From Sphaerobacter thermophilus DSM 20745 (GTDB taxonomy: Bacteria > Chloroflexota > Chloroflexia > Thermomicrobiales > Thermomicrobiaceae), in NCBI RefSeq assembly GCF_000024985.1, contig NC_013523.1, positions 248,001 through 312,000 on the forward strand: a stretch of 64,000 nucleotides of DNA, written 5' to 3'. Under the pieces are notes generated by a model. The model did no database searches, was not told where the DNA came from, and was given only the letters and a program-made list of their open reading frames with translations. A program made the position numbers and the translations under genes. Below are positions 7,184 to 13,703 of this stretch, piece after piece (positions within the stretch are counted from its first letter, which is position 1; each line of letters begins with the position of its first letter).

Positions 7184-9094
7184 ATGCGCCTTACGAGCTT
7201 CCGTGTTCAGTATTTCCGTAACATCATTGATTCCACTACTGTAGAAGTTCAGCCTGACATTACGTGCCTCGTCGGTAAGAATGAATCAGGCAAGAGTGCA
7301 CTTCTTGAGGCATTGTACATGCTGAATCCCGCTTATCCGGCCGCGTTCGATCAAAGCGAGCACTACCCTCGCTGGATTTGGGCTGATGATCGCAAGCGAG
7401 GTGTCGTCGACGCGGTGGTGCCTATTACTGCTTCATTCGAACTAGAACAAGATGACTTGCGTGCTGTTGAAGACCGCTTCGGCCCTGAAGTCCTCTCTGG
7501 GTCTACCTTTGAGGTCTCCAAGACCTATAGCGGTGCAGTCGTGGCTAAGTGCCACGCAAATGAGCAGGCAATCGTAACAAACACGCTGAACCGGCTCAAC
7601 GTTGGCAGTGCCACGCGCAAACGCTTGAGGAGTTGTCACGACTTCGACGCCTTGCTAACCAAGCTCGCGCAGCTGAGTAATGTGGACGACCTGTCTGAGG
7701 AGGAGAAATCCGATCTCCGTCGCATCAAGGAGGAGATCTCCAAGGTACCAGGATCCGGCCGAACAGTGCACGACGCAGTGGCAGACCTTCTGCGTCACCG
7801 GATGCCTTTGTTTTTCTACTTCAGCGAGTACAGTATTCTCGAAGGGCGCATCGATCTCGCCGACCTTGCCAAGTCCGACAATGGCCACCCAAACTCAAGC
7901 TCCAAGCAGACGGCGCGCGCACTGCTGAAGCTAGCGGGTACTGACTTGAACGCGCTTCGCGACGACAACTACGAGATTCGCAAGGCCGAGTTGGAGGCCG
8001 TTTCCAACCACCTAACTAGACAAGTCTTTCAGTACTGGAAACAAAATCGAGAGTTGAGTGTGAACCTGGATCTCGATAAGGTGGTAAGACACGGACCGAA
8101 AGGATCCCCTGTCGTTGCTCGCTACCTCGATGTTCGCGTTCACGATCGGCGTTACGGCTATACCAATAACTTCGGGCAACGTTCGTCTGGATTTCAGTGG
8201 TTCTTCTCCTTCTTTGCCGCGTTCAGTGAGTTTGAACATAGTGATGAGAAAGTGATCGTGCTCCTGGATGAACCAGCGCTCGGCCTCCACGGACGCGCTC
8301 AGCACGACTTCCTCCGCTTCATCGAGGAGCGCTTGGCGCCAAAGGTTCAAGTGCTCTATACCACGCACTCACCATTCATGGTCCAGATGGGGCGGCTTGA
8401 ACGAGTTCGTATCGTGGAGGACAAGGGGGCGGATAGGGGCGCTGTTGTATCGGCGGATGTCTTAGGCTTAGACCGCGACAGTCTCTTCCCTCTTCAGGCA
8501 GCTATCGGTTACGACATCGCGCAGAGCCTATTCGTTGGGCCGGACAACCTTGTGGTAGAGGGAACGTCGGACTTCACGTACTTGACGCTTATTAGCGAGC
8601 ATCTACGCTCACAGGGGCGTGCGGGGCTGGATGAGCGCTGGCGAATTCTTCCCGCTGGTGGTGCAACCAATATCCCAGCGTTTGTGGCTCTCGTCGGTCC
8701 ACATCTCGATGTTACTGTCGTAGCCGATTCGGGTGCCCAAGGGATGCAACGCCTGCTCGAAATGGCCCAGCGGGGCCTTCTCGAGGACCAGCGACTCATC
8801 ACCATTGGATCGGTGACCGGATCTAAGTACGCTGACATCGAGGATCTCTTTGATCCCGAAGACTACTTGGAACTCGTCAACGGTGCCTTTGCGACGACGA
8901 TCACCCTTAAGGATCTTCCACCGGGTGACCGGATCGTGAAGCGTGTAGAGCAGGCCCTTGGCCGTGACTTTGATCATCGCCTTCCGGCGGACTATCTCTT
9001 GCGCAACCGTGACAAGTTGTGTTCCAAACTACGGCCCGCAACTCTGGATAGGTTCGAGCAACTCTTTCAGCGAATCAATGAGACGCTGATGTAA
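7184..9094 (+). CDS. OLD-family ATP-dependent endonuclease (AAA/ABC ATPase + TOPRIM)
   Basis: This is a 636-residue protein. An SMC/ABC-type ATPase half has Walker A GKNESGKS (31-38), Walker B 'VIVLLDEPALGLH' with D362/E363, and the H-loop 'YTTHSPFMV'. A C-terminal TOPRIM-like domain begins 'NLVVEGTSD' (E459), with 'VVADSGAQG' (D515) where the DxD motif is expected, then 'DIEDLFDPEDYLELVN', typical of OLD proteins. OLD nucleases act in phage defence; class 1 enzymes work alone, and no UvrD/GajB helicase gene is adjacent. ATG 7184 was chosen because GGAGG lies at 7171-7175 and the protein then starts with the canonical 'MRLTSFRVQYFRNI'; the frame is open further upstream to 7013. Low GC marks it as acquired. 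Confidence 0.85.
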   Translation: MRLTSFRVQYFRNIIDSTTVEVQPDITCLVGKNESGKSALLEALYMLNPAYPAAFDQSEHYPRWIWADDRKRGVVDAVVPITASFELEQDDLRAVEDRFGPEVLSGSTFEVSKTYSGAVVAKCHANEQAIVTNTLNRLNVGSATRKRLRSCHDFDALLTKLAQLSNVDDLSEEEKSDLRRIKEEISKVPGSGRTVHDAVADLLRHRMPLFFYFSEYSILEGRIDLADLAKSDNGHPNSSSKQTARALLKLAGTDLNALRDDNYEIRKAELEAVSNHLTRQVFQYWKQNRELSVNLDLDKVVRHGPKGSPVVARYLDVRVHDRRYGYTNNFGQRSSGFQWFFSFFAAFSEFEHSDEKVIVLLDEPALGLHGRAQHDFLRFIEERLAPKVQVLYTTHSPFMVQMGRLERVRIVEDKGADRGAVVSADVLGLDRDSLFPLQAAIGYDIAQSLFVGPDNLVVEGTSDFTYLTLISEHLRSQGRAGLDERWRILPAGGATNIPAFVALVGPHLDVTVVADSGAQGMQRLLEMAQRGLLEDQRLITIGSVTGSKYADIEDLFDPEDYLELVNGAFATTITLKDLPPGDRIVKRVEQALGRDFDHRLPADYLLRNRDKLCSKLRPATLDRFEQLFQRINETLM

Positions 9095-9134
9095 AGCAGA
9101 GACCAGCGGCGTGCCAACTACGGCGACGCCACAG

Positions 9135-9259
9135 CGCGGCGCGCCGGGCCTTCGCTCCGGCGCTGTCGCCATCTGTCCACGAGGCCGGCCCCATCTTCCC
9201 CGAGCGCAAGCCCGACCGCCGGCTCGCTCCCGTCTCGCACGACTTCCGGTAAGGGAGGT
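9135..9259 (+). repeat. Direct repeat, right copy (orphan dnaE2 tail)
   Basis: This is a 124/125-identical copy of 6890-7014, detached from any start codon and so non-coding. In the dnaE2 frame the one difference would change a Pro codon (CCG 6918-6920) to Leu (CTG). It bounds the OLD insert on the right; normal high-GC sequence resumes after 9259. Confidence 0.9.
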
Positions 9260-9274
9260 CTGGTGTTGGAGGGG

Positions 9275-9317
9275 GCCGGTACCGGCTGAGGGCGCCAGAC
9301 ACTCAACCGGTACCGGC
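9275..9317 (-). terminator. Palindromic hairpin downstream of E1-beta gene
   Basis: GCCGGTACCGG at 9275-9285 is complementary to CCGGTACCGGC at 9307-9317, giving an 11-bp stem with a 21-base loop, 26 bases after the minus-strand E1-beta stop. The tail has no U-run, so it may be a weak or factor-assisted terminator. Confidence 0.4.
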
Positions 9318-9343
9318 AGGCGGTGCGCTCTCTTCGTCAGGGC

Positions 9344-10324
9344 TCAAACGCGGGCGAGGGTACTGCGCACCGCTTCGATGATGGTCTGCGTTGACGGAAG
9401 GATCGCCGCCTCGACCGCGCGGCTGTAGGGGATCGGAATATCCGGCGTGGCGATGCGGGTGACTGGTGCGTCGAGTTCGGTAAAGAGCTCCTCCTGGACC
9501 CGCGCCGCGATCTCCGCGCCCGGCCCGAAGCTCCGGTGCGCCTCGTGGACCACCACCAGCCGGTTGGTCTTGCGGACCGAGCGGTAGATCGTCTCCATGT
9601 CGAGCGGGACCAGGGTGCGCAGGTCGATGACCTCCGCCGCGATGCCGTCGTCGCGCAGCGCCTGAGCCGCCTCGACCGCCCGCAGCAGCGAGCGCGACCA
9701 GGACACGATGGTGATGTCGGACCCGGGTACAACGACCTCGGCCTGGCCGAAGGGAATCACATACTCCTCATCCGGAACCTCGCCGCGCGTGAAGTAGAGC
9801 ATCTTGTGCTCCAGGAAGACGGTCGGGTCGTCCTGGCGCAGGGCGAACTTGAGCAGCCCCTTCGCGTCTCGCGGGGTAGCGGGGAGGACGACCTTCAGCC
9901 CGGGGATGTGGGCGAACAGCACCTCGAGCGATTGCGAGTGCTGGGCACCGTTGCCGCGTCCACCCCCCTGCTGCGTGCGGATCACGAGGGGGACCCGGGC
10001 TTGCCCGCCCGACATGTAGCGCAGCTTCGCTGCCTGGTTGAGGATCTGATCCATGGCGACCAGGGTGAAATCGACCCACATCACCTCGACGACCGGTCGC
10101 ATCCCGGTCATCGCCATGCCGATCGCCGCGCCGATGAAGCCGGTCTCGGAGATAGGCGTGTCCCGCACCCGATCGGGGCCGAACGTGTCCAGGAGTCCGC
10201 GGGTCACCTTGAAGACCCCACCGTACTCACCGATATCCTCGCCGAGCAGGACGATCCGCGGATCCCGCTCCATCTCCTCCCGGAGCGCCTCGTTCAGCGC
10301 GTCTGCATAGGTGATCTCACGCAT
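9344..10324 (-). CDS. 2-oxoacid (acetoin/pyruvate-type) dehydrogenase E1 beta
   Basis: This 326-residue protein is the beta subunit of a thiamine-diphosphate E1 component. It shows 'YADALNEALREEMERDPRIV', the 'GEDIGEYGGVFKVTRGL' segment, 'DTPISETGFIGAAIGMAMTG' and 'RTQQGGGRGNGAQHSQSLE', all typical of AcoB/PdhB/BkdB proteins. With E1-alpha it decarboxylates a 2-oxoacid or cleaves acetoin and passes the acyl group to a lipoyl E2. ATG 10324 was chosen because CAGGAG precedes it; the frame is open 13 codons further. It starts 17 bases after the E1-alpha stop, so the two form one operon. No E2 or E3 gene follows, so the subunits must use partners encoded elsewhere or act alone. Acetoin versus pyruvate specificity is not resolved. 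Confidence 0.85.
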   Translation of the reverse strand: MREITYADALNEALREEMERDPRIVLLGEDIGEYGGVFKVTRGLLDTFGPDRVRDTPISETGFIGAAIGMAMTGMRPVVEVMWVDFTLVAMDQILNQAAKLRYMSGGQARVPLVIRTQQGGGRGNGAQHSQSLEVLFAHIPGLKVVLPATPRDAKGLLKFALRQDDPTVFLEHKMLYFTRGEVPDEEYVIPFGQAEVVVPGSDITIVSWSRSLLRAVEAAQALRDDGIAAEVIDLRTLVPLDMETIYRSVRKTNRLVVVHEAHRSFGPGAEIAARVQEELFTELDAPVTRIATPDIPIPYSRAVEAAILPSTQTIIEAVRSTLARV

Positions 10325-10341
10325 GATCTCCTGCCCGCCCC

Positions 10342-11316
10342 TTAGCTGCTCGGTGACACCCACACATCCTCGAACGCCGACTCAACCGTCGGCTCGGGGC
10401 TTGCCAGGGCGAACGCCACCGCCTCTTCGATCCAGCGCTCGACCTCGCGCTCGGCGCGATCCAGCGCGTCCTCAGCGACGCCCAGCTCGATGAGCTTCTG
10501 CCGACTCAGCCGGAGCGGGTCGCGCGCCATCCACTCCGTCACCTCCTCACGGGTCCGGTAGACCTCGGAGTCGCCGATCATGTGACCCTTGAAGCGATAG
10601 GTCTGGGCCTCGATCAGGGTTGGGCCGCCGCCGCTCCGGGCACGCGCGACGGCTACCACCGCCGCCGCATGGACCGCCTCGACGTCCATCCCATCGACGA
10701 TCACCGCGGGGATGCCGTAGGCCGTTGCCCGATCCGCCAGACGCTCGATCCGCACCGTGCGCCGGATGGGGGTCATCTCGGCGTACTGGTTGTTCTCGAG
10801 CACCAGCACGACCGGTGCTTGCCAGACGGCGGCCAGGTTCATCGCCTCATGCCAGGCACCCTGGTTCGTCGCTCCCTCCCCGAAGAATGTGACCGCGACG
10901 CGATCGCTCCCCTGCATCTTGGCCGAGAGCGCGGCGCCGACAGCGATCGGCACGCCCGCGCCCACGATAGCGTTCGCGCCGAGGCACCCCAGCTCCACGG
11001 CGGTGACGTGCATCGGCCCCCCCTTGCCTCGGCAGTAGCCATCGCGCCGGCCCAGCAGCTCGGCCATCGTCCTGCCCGGGTCGGCACCCTTGGCCAGGAA
11101 CTGGGGGCGCCCCCGGTAGGTGTTCGTCATGTAGTCGTCGGGACGGAGCGCGGCGCAGACTCCGACGGCCACCGCTTCCTGGCCAATGCCGACGTGCAGC
11201 GAGCCGCCCATCAGTCCCTGCTGATACAGCTCGATGGAGCGCTCCTCGAACCGCCGTAGCTGGAGCATGCGGCGGTAGAAGTCCAGCAGTCGCTCTGCTC
11301 GCGTCTCGCTTGACAT
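10342..11316 (-). CDS. 2-oxoacid (acetoin/pyruvate-type) dehydrogenase E1 alpha
   Basis: This is a 324-residue E1 alpha subunit. The thiamine-diphosphate motif runs from 'FFGEGATNQGAWHEAMNLAA' to 'LENNQYAEMTP' (GDG-type start and NN end). The segments 'GSLHVGIGQEAVAVGV' and 'RGKGGPMHVTAVELG' are typical of the AcoA/PdhA family, and 'YRFKGHMIGDSEVYR' is the phosphorylation-loop region. ATG 11316 was chosen over an upstream in-frame ATG because AGGAG lies close before it. The gene is 89 bases downstream of CoxS on the same strand, so it may belong to the same transcript as the molybdenum hydroxylase genes. That pairing suggests hydroxylation feeding a 2-oxoacid, which is an inference. Confidence 0.85.
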   Translation of the reverse strand: MSSETRAERLLDFYRRMLQLRRFEERSIELYQQGLMGGSLHVGIGQEAVAVGVCAALRPDDYMTNTYRGRPQFLAKGADPGRTMAELLGRRDGYCRGKGGPMHVTAVELGCLGANAIVGAGVPIAVGAALSAKMQGSDRVAVTFFGEGATNQGAWHEAMNLAAVWQAPVVLVLENNQYAEMTPIRRTVRIERLADRATAYGIPAVIVDGMDVEAVHAAAVVAVARARSGGGPTLIEAQTYRFKGHMIGDSEVYRTREEVTEWMARDPLRLSRQKLIELGVAEDALDRAEREVERWIEEAVAFALASPEPTVESAFEDVWVSPSS

Positions 11317-11405
11317 CCCTGCTCTCCTACTCCTCCGACACGTCCGGCGGCCATCTCCCGGCAACCGGGGTGCGGCGGCCGCAGACGTGGCTCGGGAGCT
11401 GATCG

Positions 11406-11915
11406 TCAGTCGCCGGTGCGGGCGGTGGCAGCCATTGCCTCCGCGACCGCCTCAACCGCGTCGACGATGTTCTTGTAGCCGGTGCAGCGGCAGAGATTGC
11501 CGGACAGCGCCTCCCGAATCTCGTCGCGACTGGGCCGGGGATTGTCCTGCAAGAAGGCGTATGCGGAGATCACGAACCCGGGGGTGCAGAAGCCGCATTG
11601 CAGGCCGTGGTGCTCCCAGAACGCCTGCTGGATCGGGTGGAGCTCGCCCGGCCCCGGAGCCAGCCCCTCGATCGTGGTAATGGAGCAGCCGTCTGCCTGG
11701 ACTGCCATGGTGATGCAGGAGCGCACGGCCTCGCCGTCCAGTAGAACGGTGCAGGCGCCGCAGACGCCCTGCTCGCAGCCGACGTGCGTACCCGTCAGGC
11801 CCAGGTCATATCGAAGGAAGTCGGCGAGCAGCCGCCGCACGTCGACATCGCGCTCGTGCGTGACGCCGTTGACCGTGACCGAGATCCGTTGCCGGGTCGT
11901 CACTTCCGCGCTCAC
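11406..11915 (-). CDS. Molybdenum hydroxylase small (2Fe-2S) subunit, CoxS-like
   Basis: This 169-residue protein carries two 2Fe-2S clusters. The N-terminal plant-type ferredoxin cysteines are in 'GCEQGVCGACTVLLDG' plus the later 'SC'. The C-terminal four-helix cluster is in 'GLQCGFCTPGFVISAY' and 'GNLCRCTGYKNIV'. It passes electrons from the molybdenum centre to the FAD subunit. The GTG start directly follows the TAG stop of the CoxM gene, a sign of tight coupling. The family includes CO dehydrogenase, nicotine and aldehyde-type hydroxylases; the subunit itself does not tell which. Confidence 0.9.
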   Translation of the reverse strand: MSAEVTTRQRISVTVNGVTHERDVDVRRLLADFLRYDLGLTGTHVGCEQGVCGACTVLLDGEAVRSCITMAVQADGCSITTIEGLAPGPGELHPIQQAFWEHHGLQCGFCTPGFVISAYAFLQDNPRPSRDEIREALSGNLCRCTGYKNIVDAVEAVAEAMAATARTGD

Positions 11916-12782
11916 CTAGATCTCTCCCTTCGCACGTGCCAGAGCCGTCTCCATGGCCCGCCGAGCCACGACGCCGGCCAGGTGCTTCTTGTAGCTCACG
12001 TCCACGGTGCCGTCTGGGTCTGGCTGGACGTTGGAGGCGATGCCGAGGGCAATGTCGGCCAGCAGGTCGGGCGTCGGGCTCTGGCCGGTCATGTCGATCG
12101 CGGCCAGGTACGGGATGCCTCCGCCGACGTTGCCGAGGGCCACCCGTGCGTCCTTGATCGTTCCATCCGGGTTGAGCTCCATGGTGGCCGCCGCGGAGAT
12201 CATCGCGAAGTCCCCGTGGCGCCGCGCCAGCTTGACGAAGGCAGCGCCCTTCCCGTTGAGCCTGGGGATGCGAACCTCCGTGATCAGCTCATCGGGCGCG
12301 AGGGTCGTGGCCAGGTACCCAACGAAGAAGTCGCGGGCCGGGATCACCCGCTGGCCGCCTGGGCCGGTGGCGACGATCTCGGCCTCCAGCAGGCGGGCGA
12401 CGACCACATACTCCGCGTTGGGGTCGTTGTGGGCGAGGCTCCCGCCGATGGTGCCCCGCGTCCTGATCTGGAAGTGTCCGATCTGCCGTGCGGCCTCCTG
12501 CAAGAGCGGGTTCGCGCGCTGCACCACCTCTGAGCGCTCGACCTGGCGGTGCCGCGTGAGTGCCCCGATGGCGAGCCCGTCCGGCGTCTCGCGGATATAG
12601 CGCAATTCAGCAACGCGGTTGATATCGACGAGATAGGCCGGGCGAGCCAGGCGCATGTTCATGGCTGGTATCAGGCTTTGCCCGCCCGCGAGCGGTCGCG
12701 CGTCCGGCCCATACTGCTGCAGCGTGTGGATCGCCTCGTCGACGCTCGAGGCAACCGCGTAGGCGAATGGAGCGGGCTTCAT
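11916..12782 (-). CDS. Molybdenum hydroxylase medium (FAD) subunit, CoxM-like
   Basis: This is a 288-residue FAD-binding subunit of the xanthine-oxidase family. The flavin-contact motifs are 'AGGQSLIPAMNMRLARP' and 'TIGGSLAHNDPNAEY', both matching the CoxM signatures. The protein takes electrons from the CoxS clusters to the external acceptor. TAAGGAGGAGAGCACC just upstream is a strong ribosome site and at the same time carries the stop of the 33-codon ORF before it. It is followed without a gap by CoxS. Confidence 0.9.
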   Translation of the reverse strand: MKPAPFAYAVASSVDEAIHTLQQYGPDARPLAGGQSLIPAMNMRLARPAYLVDINRVAELRYIRETPDGLAIGALTRHRQVERSEVVQRANPLLQEAARQIGHFQIRTRGTIGGSLAHNDPNAEYVVVARLLEAEIVATGPGGQRVIPARDFFVGYLATTLAPDELITEVRIPRLNGKGAAFVKLARRHGDFAMISAAATMELNPDGTIKDARVALGNVGGGIPYLAAIDMTGQSPTPDLLADIALGIASNVQPDPDGTVDVSYKKHLAGVVARRAMETALARAKGEI

Positions 12783-12795
12783 GGTGCTCTCCTCC

Positions 12796-12897
12796 TTACC
12801 GCTGGCACGTCGTCTCCAGGAGTTGCGCGAGCTGAGCCATCGCCTCGTCGAGATCGCAGATCTGGAGCGCCACGCGTTTGATGCCTCGAACCACCAT
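12796..12897 (-). CDS. 33-residue ORF resembling a truncated VOC-domain start
   Basis: This short ORF sits between the MBL hydrolase and CoxM. ATG 12897 begins 2 bases after the MBL stop and is preceded by GGGAGGTGAC, a very good ribosome site. The product starts 'MVVRGIKRVALQICDLDEA', which looks like the first strand and turn of a VOC (glyoxalase/bleomycin-resistance) domain, and then stops after another 14 residues. No continuation of a VOC domain is seen in other frames before CoxM. It is either a functional micropeptide or, more likely, the remnant of a deleted VOC gene kept as a translational bridge. Confidence 0.4.
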   Translation of the reverse strand: MVVRGIKRVALQICDLDEAMAQLAQLLETTCQR

Positions 12898-12899
12898 CG

Positions 12900-13703
12900 T
12901 CACCTCCCTGCCCGGGCCGGCAGCCCATCTGCCCAGCGGTGGAAGATGTCGTAGTCGTGGGTGGGGAGCGGGAAGTCGGCGTCCGCGCGGATGCGGGCCA
13001 TGGCACGCCGCGTCGCTTCGAGGTCGTAGTACAGCCCGGGCGGAATCCCCTGGTTGATGTTCAACTCCACATTGCGAGCGATATCGCCCAGGATGACCGC
13101 CGTCCCACCGGCGGTCTGGACGTAGACGGCCTGACTCCCCGGGGTGTGGGTATTCGCAAAGAGCACGCAGCGCACACCGGGCGCGACCTCGGCGTCTCCC
13201 TCCAGGAGGTCAACGCGCGGCCAGAACGTGTCGACCAGCAATGCGACATCCCGGCGGTCGTAGAAGACAGCCCCGCCTCCGAAGTCGAGCTGCCGGGAAA
13301 CGATGGTGGCGGCCGCTGCCTGCAGTTCGCTCCGCTGCACGACGAAGCGCGCCTGTGGCAGTGCCACGCAGCCACCAGCGTGGTCGTAGTGCAGGTGGGT
13401 CAGGATGACCGTCTCGATGTCCGCCACAGTGAGGCCGTGGAGGGCCAGTTGGGCCTCCAGGGTCCACTCGGGCCGGCTGCGGTGCGGGCCAAGCCGCTGA
13501 ATCGACATGGCCCGCTCGGCGTCGCTGAAGCCGGTATCGACCAGAATCGGTCGCGCCTCGCCGTCGGGGATGAGCAGCCAGGCGAGGATCGGCACGGTCA
13601 CGACGTCCTTCTCCCGGCTCAGCGACCAGAAGGCGTCGAGGATCCGCGAGACGTCCGCCTCGCCGAGCAGCAAGGGGTAGATAGTCCAGTTAGTTGCCGC
13701 CAT
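12900..13703 (-). CDS. MBL-fold hydrolase (N-acyl-lactonase-like)
   Basis: This 267-residue protein has the metallo-beta-lactamase metal signature 'THLHYDHAGG' (H103, H105, D107, H108), and later 'ANTHTPGSQAVYV' and 'VILGDIARN' as further metal-ligand regions. The general layout (N-terminal 'IYPLLLGE', 'PILAWLLIPDGEARPILVDTG') is that of AiiA-like lactonases of the AttM/AHL branch. The substrate could be a lactone or thioester in the pathway served by the neighbouring hydroxylase; this is inference. Its start overlaps the CoxL 3' end by 14 bases, so translation is probably coupled. Confidence 0.8.
   Translation of the reverse strand: MAATNWTIYPLLLGEADVSRILDAFWSLSREKDVVTVPILAWLLIPDGEARPILVDTGFSDAERAMSIQRLGPHRSRPEWTLEAQLALHGLTVADIETVILTHLHYDHAGGCVALPQARFVVQRSELQAAAATIVSRQLDFGGGAVFYDRRDVALLVDTFWPRVDLLEGDAEVAPGVRCVLFANTHTPGSQAVYVQTAGGTAVILGDIARNVELNINQGIPPGLYYDLEATRRAMARIRADADFPLPTHDYDIFHRWADGLPARAGR

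Larger units (their letters stand above)
7015..9259. mobile_element. 2.2-kb OLD-nuclease insert at dnaE2 3' end
   Basis: The 2245 bp between the end of the left repeat copy and the end of the right copy are clearly lower in GC than the flanks. They contain one gene only, the OLD-family ATPase, with its own 5' region (7015-7183). No integrase or transposase gene is present, so the element would have moved in trans, by homologous exchange, or is a decayed remnant. The layout mimics islands that integrate into tRNA or gene 3' ends and restore the target. Confidence 0.7.
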
